This document shows positions 22,496 through 33,010 of a DNA stretch of 64,000 nt, piece after piece. How positions within the stretch are numbered: the first letter of the stretch is position 1; each line of letters begins with the position of its first letter. Origin of the DNA: Pyrenopolyporus hunteri (Eukaryota; Ascomycota; Sordariomycetes; Xylariales; Hypoxylaceae); assembly GCA_902806595.1 (NCBI GenBank), contig CADCXC010000004.1:558001-622000 (forward strand), given 5' to 3'. The translations under genes and the position numbers were made by a program. The notes under the pieces were generated by a model. It was not told the origin of the DNA. It saw only the letters and a program-made list of their open reading frames with translations, and made no database searches.

Positions 22496-23561
22496 GAGTA
22501 CACAGCGGCGTCTCGAGGCAAACGAAAATCCTCCCCGGACAGCTTCGGACGGGGGCACATACGAAGGGCCAAAAAAGAAACTTAATGACTGCATGGTAGG
22601 GGCGGTTCGACGGATACTGGGCAAGGCATCACTCAGGGGGTTCTACTGTCAACTCCATTATGCTTTACGAGGAATAGATTTCTTTTCGCGGACGCAAGGG
22701 GAGTAGCTCCAGTGCGTAGAATTTAGATAGACCAAGCAACGAAGGGTACCCAAGAGACTTGGTTCTAAGTCTATCTATTACTACGCTTTTCTCTAGCCTT
22801 TGAGCGTCAATATGGGATAATCTTGAACCGTAATTGTAATATGTGAATTACCTTTATATGACTCGGGCACGAAACCCCCAGCTTGTAAATGTAAAGGCAC
22901 CTCAAAGTAGGTTAGGGGGGTTCCCCGTAGGGGGCTTCTTTTGCCTTCACGGTTCAATACTATTAGAGTGGGTTGTCACCGGGAACTGCTTAGGTTGAAT
23001 CTATCGTGGTTCTGGGTATGAACGAACGGGGGGAGTCTTAAAACTAGTAGAAAAACTCAATCGTAGGCACTGCTTCTGCTTCGTTTGGGCTCTTATCATA
23101 ATGACGAGCCCGAAAAATCTTCAATACCGTTACGAGTAAGACGACGGCGGCTCCTAAGGATAGGGAGTTATGGTGTCAATATAGTGGATTGAGTGACGTG
23201 AAGTTTTACTTGGTGCTTGGTGAACTCTTATACTTGCCTTACTCGGATACCATGGGATGGTATGATTGGCACTTCATCGGACCGAAACCACAATTCTAAA
23301 GCGTCGGCTCTAGTACACGCCCAATAGCGGTCTCAATCGACCTAGGTGTGGAGAAACTCCGTCGCGGGATGTCATCTTCTTGCGCTATCCTTAGTTCTTT
23401 ATACTAACTGACCTTGGTGTCTCAATTAAATAGGTAGTAGATATATATAGGTACCTCACGTTCCGGTGACCCCGTCGTAGAACCTTCAAACGACTTCTTG
23501 TCATTATTTACAACCAACAAACAGTCTTCATACCTCCAGCCTACATATCCCCTCCCCCATC
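22496..23561. other. Spacer between Hsp88 and UPF0303 genes
   Basis: About 1.07 kb, with no gene recognised. It holds the Hsp88 3' flank and a short promoter for the next gene with an AGGTACCT word near 23449-23456. Confidence 0.55.
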
Positions 23562-24315
23562 ATGGCCCAGAAAGTCCTCCGCCGCCGCGACCAAACCCCC
23601 GGCTGCGGCCTCCGACAGGTCCTCGCAGCCCAAGAGAGCACCGCGTCGCCGCCCTCGATACCTACTCCGCACAACGACGTAAGACCATCTCACTCTTAAA
23701 ACCAACCGCAACCAATCGCTCACCCCTCCCCCCCCTTCTTTCTAACCGCCCCGACACAGCCCGACGAAGTCAAAGCCACGTGCGACTCCTTCCTGCTCTC
23801 CTCGTTCACCGCCTCCGACGCCTGGGAGCTAGGGCACATGCTGTACGCGCGGCTATTGCCGCTCTCGGGCTCCCGGCCGACGCTGGTCTCGATCTCGCTC
23901 GCCGGGGGGCAGGTGCTCTTCGAGGCGGCGGTGGGCGGCGGGACGACGCCGGACAACGAGGCGTGGGTGCAGCGGAAGCGGAACACGGTGCTGCGCTTCG
24001 GCGCGAGCACCTGGTTCCAGCACTGCAGGTACCGCGGCGACGAGGAGGCCTTCCGCGCCAAGTTCGGCCTGGGCCCCGAGCAGGCGGGGCGGTATGCGAT
24101 TCATGGGGGCGGTGTGCCGAGTGAGTTGCTTACCTCTTATGTTAACATGACCCTCGATCAAATAGTTAGGTATGTGCTTGCTGACTTTCCTGTGTTGTGC
24201 CATAGTTCGGGTCCAGGGGGTCGAAGGTATCGTTGCGGTCGTGGTGGTTTCGGGGCTTAAGCAGCATGAGGATCACGGTGTGATTGTTGATGTTATTAAT
24301 AACAACTGGGAATGA
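23562..24315 (+). CDS. UPF0303/DUF336 (HbpS-like) protein
   Basis: Three exons: 23562-23678, 23760-24120 and 24206-24315; 195 residues. This is the small alpha/beta fold shared with heme-binding HbpS-like proteins; fungal members have no settled function. Seen here: LVSISLAGGQVLFEAAVGGG and TTPDNEAWVQRKRNTVLRFG, the most typical UPF0303 blocks (substrate hydrophobic strand, then PDNxxWxxRKxxTV), an AIHGGGVPIRV loop rebuilt by splicing, and a GIVAVVVVSGLKQHEDHGV C-terminal strand-helix. The third exon follows a phase-1 intron (A|TT, Ile). The first exon is Arg/Pro-rich and is the least certain part. The long frame 23498-24124 is an out-of-frame shadow. Exon 2 is noticeably GC-rich. No partner gene is nearby. 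Confidence 0.85.
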
Positions 24316-24652
24316 GAGAACGAAGCTTATGGAGGGTATGGCTTGCTATTGGACCGGCCATAATGTTAGGCGTGCCTATCCCTTTAGCTACTTGCTTGAG
24401 GTAGGCACTCGAAATAGGGGGCTGTCTCAACCACGACGGCTCCAATATAAACATACGGCTTGAGCCTCTTTTGGTTCGTGTAATTTTCTTAATTCGCCTT
24501 TCCCTAAGTACGCTATAGTATCCTGGTTTAGGACGACGAAATGAAATATTCTCGGCCTATTTAAACCCTCGTCTTGGATGATATAAACAGTGGCTCCGAT
24601 CATTGTCTGACTGCCATCCAATGATACGAGAAGCGAGTTGGCACCTATCAAT
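24316..24652. other. Short spacer before the monooxygenase relic
   Basis: 337 bp of AT-rich DNA containing the UPF0303 3' flank; nothing else seen. Confidence 0.5.
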
Positions 24653-25797
24653 CTACGTCGTATTATGATTATTTGTGCCACTCGAAAGCTCTTCGTACTC
24701 CGGAAGATCCCATTCCACTTCCTTTTTGAGGAACATCCGAGCGATGATGTCCAACTTCAGGAAAGCAGCCACGCCAGCAATGAAATTCATAACCCTGATG
24801 CCGTGTGCTGTCGTAGGCGTCGTGTCGCCCCACAGGCCTTTATCATCTGCGACGCCTTTCTGAACCTGGTCCGCGAAGGGGCGGAACCTGCGCTCGTATT
24901 CCTTCAGCGCGGCCGCGAGCCCTTCTTTTCCATTATCCGGCTTTCCATCGGCATCCCCGCAGTGCCTGCCGATCTCCCCGGCCAGGACTAGGCGCGGACG
25001 AGGACGCACGTAGTACCATCCCCGTGCTTGCGGACGTGCCGTACGCGGCGTTGTCGACCAGCGCCACACGGCCGCGGGACCAGGAGTCGAGCTTGACGAG
25101 GCCCATGCGCTCGAGGTGGAAGTTGTCGGCTTTCTTCATGGCTTCCACGAATTCGTCGGCACGCCACCCTGCGCCCTTGAAGACCTCCGCTATCGCTTCC
25201 CTCTCTTCCTTGATGTCCCCGTGGTGGGCTTTTTCGAGTCGCTCGGATTCGGTCTTGCGCGCGAGGTACACCTGGATCTTGTCTGGGCTATGCCTCCTGG
25301 TCATGATGGCCCGCCTCTCCGTCGGCACCAACCAGGAGGTCGAAGTGACCCCTTCCCCATTCCGTATAATCGACTTCCACGCCGTGATCGTTTTCTTCGA
25401 AGCTTTCGATCGACTCCCCCCAGATATAGAAAGCCTGATAATTACAAATGCAGAATAGGAGGAAACAGAGGTTCCCCCTCATTATCCCAAAATCGGTAGT
25501 GAAGCTCTGCAGCGCTTTACTAGACTTGTTGGCTGGGAAGTAGGCTCGCCGCTTTCACGAACTGTTGACTATCTGCATTCCATGTTCTGGGACCGACCAG
25601 GCCCGGAATTCCTTCTCGAGACCCATACGTTTCAGGACCTCAACGCCGTGACCGCGCAAGTCCAATTGAAACCCCGTAGCCCGCATGGTAGGGTACGACT
25701 CGACAACGTAAACTACATGTCCCAATTAAATCAGCCAGGAGGCAAGTGCCTGGCCGGCAACGCCACCACCCATAATGAGGATGCTCATTCCCACCAT
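24653..25797 (-). pseudogene. Broken FAD-dependent monooxygenase
   Basis: Reads as the remains of an aromatic-ring-hydroxylase/TetX-like flavin monooxygenase. From the ATG at 25797 the frame gives the dinucleotide-binding start SILIMGGGVAGQALASWLI, then a TAA at 25726-25728. The same frame continues with LRGHGVEVLKRMGLEKEFRA to a TGA at 25555-25557, then on to HFDLLVGADGE (the GADG motif). Here the frame is lost near 25325 and homologous sequence resumes in another frame (RRAIMTRRHSPDKIQVYLAR, later ALVDNAAYGTSASTGM). A second shift near 25020 leads to LVLAGEIGRHCG and a C-terminal tail with TAG at 24653-24655. The segment normally lying between GADG and the RRGIMT region looks deleted. Two stops, two shifts and a deletion make it non-functional. 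It sits 0.7 kb from an intact Zn2Cys6 regulator, so the pair may be a residual catabolic or metabolite cluster. Confidence 0.85.
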
Positions 25798-26472
25798 TGT
25801 CTCCGTTGGCGTTTGGTGTCGGTGCCGCGTACGGTACAGCTCAAATATATATAATAGACTAAATTTGAATTGAAGACCGACTTCAGCCGCGATTCTGGGC
25901 GGAACTTGTCAAGTTCTAGAAGTTCTTATCAAATATTATAGCGCTTTCATTGCTCTCCCTTGCTGGTGGCTCGTTATCTCCGCAGCACCGCATCTCGGCC
26001 GAGAATTCGTGGATAGAATGAACGTAAGGGACTGTCTAGTAGCAGATGGTTAGTATAAGTCGCGTGGAGATAAATGATACGGGTAGATACCTACCCAGGT
26101 AAGTACCTAGCTATGGAGTATCGATGCCCGCCGGAAATACTAATAGGCTAGAAGGTCGTCATTACATCTGGTACTGCATATGCTAGTTTTATGTGACAAT
26201 ATTACTCCTCCTTCACGCAGCGCGAACCACCGAGGCCACGCCAAGTGTTTTCCCTCTCGGATTCTAGCAGCAAGTAACTAAAAAGCTTGAGCACTTATTC
26301 AGCTTTATGACCCTCCGTATACAAACGTTTTATACCGACGGCAGGGGAGCCTGATATGAAAGTAATTCATTTATGGCAAAGCGAGCGTTGTCCGGGGCGG
26401 GGGTTAATCGCGTTCGCGTGAGTCATTAGTTCGAATTCATCCTGTATGTCATACGCTTTGGGGTAACACGAT
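25798..26472. other. Spacer between monooxygenase relic and Zn2Cys6 gene
   Basis: About 0.67 kb. It holds the old promoter of the relic and 3' flank of the regulator gene, with one short CCTACCCAGGTAAGTACCTA variant of the dispersed repeat near 26091-26110. No gene seen. Confidence 0.5.
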
Positions 26473-28836
26473 CTATGTAGAAACGCTCGCATCTGGCATC
26501 AGAAAATCGAAGTCGAAGTCGAAATCCATCCCATAGCCACCCTGTACGCCATCATGGCTTGGTGTAAGGCAGGTATTAGGACATTGGGAGGATACTGTAC
26601 CGGCTCGCTCCTGTAGCAGATCAAAGCAAAGCTCGAGGCTATCCTTTGCGCTCTGCGCAATCTTGAGTTCGTACGGAATTCCCGCCTCAACGGCTTCGAC
26701 CTGAGCCATGATCATGCTGAGAAACATAGGTCCCTTGACGTTAGTCTCGCCTTGCCGAACCCTTTCCAGTGATAACGAAATCATGTCTTTTACGGTTTTC
26801 TTAAGGCTCCCAACGTACTGGGAGTTGCGGCCTAGGGTTCCATCTATCCGTTGGGCCTCGATCTCGGCGAGAAGCTCGCGAGTGACGATGGATATCGCGT
26901 ATCTGAACCCTTCTCTAAACATACCTCCGCCGATAGCCATAAGGCGAGAGAAACATTTGTCTGGCTCGGGTGAAATGAGGGTTATGGCCGAATCCAAAGT
27001 GATCTTGAGTGAGTAGTATAATAATGGGTTCGTCCTTGCCTCGCTAGCGAACGGTGAATGTAAAGGAATTAAAAACCGACGTACCAGGTAGTCGAGCAGG
27101 TTTCGGTGAAACGGCGTTACGCTGGATAGTTCGTTGCTTCTCATAATACTACTACAAGCACGATATATATCGGTAATCTCCGAGCTTAGAGTAAGGGCGT
27201 CCACGTAGGAAAGTTCGGTATGTAGACCGTTAAGGAGCCGGAGAATCCGGAGGCGGGCCGGTAATAAGTCGAGTAGAACAAGTTGAATCGACGTTGAGGT
27301 GTAGGTGTCCTTTGGCTGAGACTGAATTTCTGTGGTCGTCTCATCTATTTCGTCGTCGTCGACGTTGGAAGGTGCCTGTGTGTCGAAATCTTCGAGGGAG
27401 ATTCTAGGCAGCATCGCTGAGTCCAAGGACGACTGTACGACCATCTCCAATATAGTTGCCCATAGTCTCCTGCGGATTTCTGCTTGTAGAGTAGACATAG
27501 CCGGCAGATGCGTCGGATCGCGATGGAAGCCTATTTGCATCGCCATATTGATGAGCGACCCGACAGACACCCACACCAGATCGCCGCCGATTGAAAAGAT
27601 CTGCCGCGCCAGAATAGTCAAGCAATATATTTGAATCCCGGCGATATCTAGGCGGTCCTTTTCCAACGGTCCAGAGAGCCAGGTCTGAGCAGCGTATACC
27701 CATTGATTAACCGTATTGCGAAACCCAGCGTCCTGCTCCCGATGGTCGGATAGACTTGATCCTATCCCGACAACGAGGAGAACCTTGAGCCGTAGGCCCA
27801 TTGTGGCACTTTCTGGGTGATCCCAGAATTTTTGATATTCAGCCCAGAACGTGGGTGCGTGAATGATGCGGTAAGTCGATTCGTAGTACCGGAAGTATAA
27901 GGCTGCCATCGAATCAGCCAACTCACGAGTCGGGGGCGTCAGGTCGAATTCGGGATATACGAGCCATCTGCTGGGCCTCCCTAGCTTAGTACACCTTGCT
28001 ACGTTTTTACATTTCTGGAGAAGGCTCCAAATTTGCGAGTATATGGCGCCAATCTCAGTGTCTTTGTCTTTAGACGAATCACCCTTAGCACTAGCAGCGG
28101 CTGCGACGTAGCAGTTGAAGATGGCGGCAAACTAAGGAGGTAGTCAGCGAAAAACGTCACGAAAGAAAGCCGACGTAGACCGCACCTCCTGAGCTTTGCC
28201 CATTCTAAGGCTCCATCCTGGAACCCTCGTTTTATTCAGAATTATCTGGGAGCCGCGTAGGCCAAGCTGACGTGTAAGTATATCCTGACTACTCTCGGAC
28301 AGCGTGCCCATGGGACTAGGTACTGAAGGCTTGCTGAGATTCTGCCCCTGTTGCGAACTACCTACGTGACTCGGCCCTGCATTTCTGGTGGATGTCGGTG
28401 GTTGGGTATTAGGATTGTCGGGGGTAGCATTATTTATGGTGTTATCACGTTCTTCTCCCACTGCCGCCACCGCTCTGGCTACTTCTATCGCTTCTGCTAA
28501 TGATGATATTGTAGCCGGAGACCTAGATGGGTGAATGTCATGTTCTATGGTTGGCCTATTCGTGCTAAGCTGTTGAAGTTGATTTAATGGAAATGAAGAA
28601 GAAGCGGAGGAAGGGGTGTAACTTGAGGAGCTTGGAGTCTCTTCCTGTGATCCGGCGGGCCGGAGCGGTAGTTGTTCGACAGGATCATCATTGTACACTT
28701 TATAGAGACACTTCAGCTTGGAGGAGACGCAATGCGAACACGGCTCGGACCGGTTGCACTTGATCTTGCGGCGTCGGCATTCAAGACAGGAGAACGCGGG
28801 CCGTCGCCGCCGGCGGGGTTGCCGGTCTGGGAGCAT
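26473..28836 (-). CDS. Zn2Cys6 fungal transcription factor
   Basis: Two exons, 28836-28186 and 28131-26473 (54-bp intron), 769 residues. The zinc cluster lies at residues 17-43 with C17, C20, C27, C33, C36 and C43 (C-x2-C-x6-C-x5-C-x2-C-x6-C), preceded by an Arg-rich stretch (RQPRRRRRPAF). A Ser/Pro/Gln-rich linker follows, then a fungal-specific transcription factor region with FRYYESTYRIIHAPTFW and VSVGSLINMAMQIGFHRDP, typical middle-homology blocks. The C-terminus is acidic (MDFDFDFDFLMPD), a plausible activation segment. Members bind CGG/CCG half-sites as dimers. It faces the GST-like gene divergently and lies beside a monooxygenase pseudogene; its targets are unknown. The intron restores SLRMGKAQE-FAAIF in frame. 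Confidence 0.92.
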
Positions 28837-30372
28837 GACGGCTGGAGCTTCTCGGCCGTATCATTTGACGCGGCCAGGTAGGATTATGATGCAGGATGTA
28901 GATATTCATCCTAGCCAGACCACGCCAGACCGCGGATGTGTATGTAAAAGTCTTGGTCTTGTTTTTTAGGCTGGACTTTCGGACATTAAGGAAAATACCG
29001 AGATCTTCCAGCCGCGGACCCGCTAAAGGAGTGCCCGCTTAGCCCCGCCGATGACATCTTAGGTACTGTACCTGCGCCTGTCCACTGTAACTAGGTACCT
29101 ACTAACATGCCCTATAGACAGGTACGACGTAAGGTCGGTACTTACATGTAGCTAGGTACCTAGGTAGGCACACTACCTGCAATCCATGCACGCTCGCGCT
29201 CATCTTAGCTGAGATTCAGAGACTTTTGATAGAAATAATTCAAGCAGAAATCGCGTTGGATGAAATTATAGTTATGAAAAATCAAAACAGTTGCAATAGA
29301 GCAAAGGTACCCAAGGTAGAGAACTAATAGCTGCCTTATGCATGTAAAAGTTGCCTCCCATCTCCCAGGGGAATCCATATATATAGGTTACTCGCTATAA
29401 TCGGCTAGAATTCCTGCACGGTGTGTATTCCGCGGGGTCCCCAGTTAGGGGTTCGAAGCTGGAAACCTCCTCTAAGACTTCTAGAAACCGTTAATCAATG
29501 GAAAAGTCCGCTGAGGTTATAGTAACGAATCGGTGAACTAGATAATACTAGGAGTGAACTAAAATCGACGAAATAGACAAAATATATGTGGCCTATGGAT
29601 CTATATTACCAGACAAGGGTAACTACCTAGGTATATAGTAGGAAGGGAAAATGTAACATCGCCATGAGGATAGCGGAGCTGAAAGCAGTGAAAGCCCTAC
29701 AGCAGGGAGCTGCGCCGCACGCCAACGCCAGATATAGAACATACCTTAGTAAGGTCCAGGCAGATCCCTTCCGATAATCAAACATGGAATCAAACATAGA
29801 ATCAAACGCAGAGCAACGCCTACCGCGTCCGGCACCATGGCCTGTCCGAATGTGCGAGTTAACCCGCCTCTGACTCAACTGGACAGCTCAGGTCAGCGAT
29901 GCCGAGACGTCGATATTACATGGTATGATATAGCATGATATAGTGTGTGTTTCATCGCGATATTTTCGGTCTCGCGCTCAACGTCGTAGCTATAGCCCGC
30001 CCTGTTCCAGCTCCCACGCCGCACGTTCGCTTCAGCTGAATTCGCGAGTTGCGCGAACACCTCTGGTGCGATACCTACCTACCTAGGTATTTATTGCAAG
30101 GCCGGCACCTTGGTTTTAAAGGTAAAAGATCATAGCACATTTTATTCATTCTCATATACGACTAAATCATTCAACATCTCCTTTTTAGCCAGTGTTTTCC
30201 GCGAGCATTAGAAACTTGTCAGCACGAACTCGAGAACTACCCAGCGCTAGTGGCTTGCCACAGATCTACCGAGATTCAACGGTTCTTTAGGCACACCCGG
30301 TTCAACAGCCCACCAAAAGGGGTTAATCGCTCCAAACAAGTACCTCCTTAATACCCAGCCCAATTCGCCATC
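28837..30372. other. Divergent promoter region, Zn2Cys6 factor and GST-like gene
   Basis: About 1.5 kb holding both promoters. TACCTAGGTA-type repeats lie at 29093-29102, 29151-29169 and 30074-30090. A GGAATCAAACATAGAATCAAAC mini-duplication lies near 29784. No gene is supported; the 29627-29878 minus frame lacks motifs. Confidence 0.55.
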
Positions 30373-31389
30373 ATGGTCACCGGACACACCAGCAACCAGG
30401 CGGACATAACCATCTTCCGCGGATTCCCAGACGTCGGAAAGCACGTGTGGTCTCCGTACGTGATCAAGCTAGAAGCCCGACTACGCTTCGGGGGCCTGAC
30501 CTACAAGACGGAGGCGGGGTCGCCCAGAACAGCGCCCAAGGGCAAGATCCCATACATAGAATGCCGCGATCTATCCCGCGGGCCTGCTTCGTCCGCGTCG
30601 CAACAGAAGGTGCTGCTCAGCGACTCCGCCCTCATCGCCAAGACCCTGACCGAATGGGGCGTTCTTTCGGACCTCAATGCTACGCTTGAGCCGGCAAAAC
30701 GTCTGGAAGACCTGGCACTAATTGCTCTGCTCGAGAATAAGCTATACTTTTTCCACGTAGGTCCCCTAGCATAGGATTCGTTTTCTTCCATACTTTTCTA
30801 CAATTGCTGTTACTAATGATGTTCTCGTATACCAGACCTGGGAGCGTTGGATCCAAAACTATTACACGATGAGGGACCACGTGCTATGGCAGATCCCGTA
30901 CCCAATCCGCATCTTCGTAGGGCTGCTAGCATATCGGGCCAACCTCGCGACTCTAAACGGGCAGGGCGCCGGCCGGTTCACCCCTGACGAAATCGCCGCT
31001 CTGCGGCTAGAGATTTGGGAAGCGATTAGCGCCCAGCGTGAGTAATCCTTAAGAGTCTTTATTGGCTCCCTATTCACTAACCCTTCGTGATACAGTCGTG
31101 GCTTCGCGATCTAGCAGCAAGGGTAGTGACGAAGAACCCTTCTGGGTATTGGGCGGGGAATTCCCGACCGAGGCCGATACATGCTTGTTCGGCTTCATCG
31201 TTTCGGCCTGGATATGTACCGCGTAAGTGATAATGAAATGAAATCAGCGAAGTGTTGATACTAACCACGACGTCTCTTAATAGCGGGCCCGACTCTCATG
31301 AGGTGATAAAGAGCTTGCCTGTCCTCCTTGATTATGCGAGGCGCATTCACAACCGCTATTTCCCCGACTATGAGAAATTCACCGAATGA
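30373..31389 (+). CDS. GST-fold protein, failed-axon-connections (FAXC)-like
   Basis: Four exons: 30373-30756, 30836-31037, 31096-31222 and 31284-31389; 272 residues. The N-terminal thioredoxin-like half has ITIFRGFPDVGKHVWSPYVI and the proline-containing turn PKGKIPYIEC (the GST cis-Pro region). The helical C-terminal half has FTPDEIAALRLEIWEAIS and ends FPTEADTCLFGFIVSAW...GPDSHEVIKSLPVLLDYARR. The FPTEADTCLFGF block and the missing catalytic Tyr/Ser/Cys near the N-terminus are typical of the FAXC/Metaxin-related GST branch. Many such proteins are annotated as GSTs without shown activity. A detoxification role is possible but unproven. Divergent from the Zn2Cys6 factor. All introns keep frame (phases 0, 1, 2). 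Confidence 0.85.
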
Positions 31390-31762
31390 TTAAAACGAAG
31401 AGCTGGAAACATGTTTGGTTTGACTTTGATAGCTACGGTAGCGACTTCTGGGGGCGTCTATAATACCACATACAACTTAATTTTAGCCGTTGCATACTTG
31501 AAAATAAGATAGACATTGGATATACTATTTTCCCAGATAATCTCACGGTACGGCAAAAAAGCAGTTTTAAACTCTCGAGAGGTGGCAAGCCTCAGCAGGG
31601 AGTGGAGTGCAATTCTAATCAATATTATCTCCATGAAAGGGGGGTATGGAAAGCATCAGCACACCCGATAAGATCCGCGGCGCCTACATCCATAGTCCGT
31701 GAGGGATACTAGGTAGGTAGTCTGCCCAAGCCCAAGCCATGCTGGCTTCACCTTCTACGGCT
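31390..31762. other. Spacer between convergent GST-like and unrecognised genes
   Basis: 373 bp of AT-rich 3' flank for both neighbours; an AGGTAGGTAG word lies near 31710. Nothing else seen. Confidence 0.5.
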
Positions 31763-32331
31763 CTAATGGTACTCCCATTCACGAGTGAATACTCGCTCGC
31801 GCTCTTCCTCGTCGTACACCTGTCCGTTGTCATGAGCTTCCACTTACACCATTCTCTCGTCGGAACTCACCTTCCATATCACCGTCTCGCCACCGTCGAA
31901 AAAGTCGCGAACCAGGTCTTCGCTCTCATCTCTGTCTTGCTCCATGAATTCTATCGTCATGATGATTAGGGACGTTCTGCGGAAGAATATATCATACGTC
32001 CATCCCTCGCGGTGCGGGTAGTATTCGCCGCATTGTTGCCGGCCTATATGCGTAGGTGGTTTGTTAGACAAGATGTGCCTAGGTATATAACGCCCCTGAG
32101 GGGAGTTAACCCACGCGCAACCCGTTTAATAAATTCGGCCAAGGGTAGATTCTCGTTTACATCCATGCCGTGGACGGACCCGTAGCTGCCTTCTTTTATG
32201 TTGATCCACATATTACCGTTGTTGCGATATCCTTTCCTATGCCACCCGGAGCCTCTGGCGTTGCGCCGAGACCTATTGAGCGGTCCGCAACCAATTTCAT
32301 GTTGTGCCCTGGGTATGCGCACGGGCGGCAT
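31763..32331 (-). CDS. Unrecognised three-exon protein
   Basis: I do not recognise the family. The model has exons 32331-32115, 32043-31871 and 31819-31763 (introns 71 and 51 bp, GTGGGT and GTGAGT donors, CTAAC and ATGAC branch sites), giving 148 residues from an ATG at 32331 to a TAG. Seen: an N-terminal Arg/Gly-rich part with three Gly/Asn turns (GWHRKGYRNNGNMWINI), a central QQCGEYYPHREGWTYDIFF, and an acidic, Glu-rich end VYDEEERERVFTREWEYH. Two cysteines are visible. All three exons stay open and the junctions keep the frame, which favours a real gene; the 5' end is unsure and an upstream exon with a signal peptide cannot be excluded. No function is offered. Confidence 0.45.
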
Positions 32332-33010
32332 TGCTGCGACTGCCCGGTATCTCACTTGGTATTAGGTGACTTAAATTGAATAACGTTAACTGGGAAGATG
32401 ATTCGGACAGGACTCGCGTAGGGCAAGAGTAAAAGGGAAAGAGGGTGTAGAAATGCGTATTATTCTGAATTATATATCTAAACCCTCTCCGACTTAGGCT
32501 CGAGCTCCGCTTCCTGGTCGGACGACCACATAATTTCCATTAGCACTGAGGCGCCATCCAGTCAGCAAGCGTTTGGAAAGCAGATACAAGTGGGACGGAT
32601 ACGGGAACTAGCCAGCGGCTGTTGGCGGGATTTCCAGCGTTTGATGCGCCAGTACAGTTATCGTTTGTCATAGAACAAATCACACGAACAACGGGAATAT
32701 GGGGGGAGAGGAGAATATACGTGGGTCTGAATAACCTCACCTACCTAACAGGAGACCGGATCAATGGAAGATACCAATATATGCCGTAAAAGACAGCCAC
32801 GTCGAGAAAACCGTGTTCATATTAGACCATATTAATGCCTACATGTGGTCAGGGTAGCCACGCCATCGCAAGTTCTGCCAGTTCTGCCTCTACATGGCCA
32901 ATAGATACTCTCAATATGTAAATGTGAATGTTATTGATTAAGCTGGCATGCGCACAGAGACCATTATTCAAGCTCATATGCCATCGACGTTGGTTCCAGG
33001 CACGAACATA
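32332..33010. other. Spacer before the IDO-like gene
   Basis: About 0.68 kb. Short frames (32540-32740 minus and others) are open but show no family motif; an upstream exon of the neighbouring unrecognised gene could lie here. The end is 3' flank of the dioxygenase-like gene. Confidence 0.45.

Noticed and set aside
23498..24124. 208-codon plus frame
   Set aside because: Out of frame with the conserved UPF0303 protein; Arg/Pro-rich translation of GC-rich DNA.
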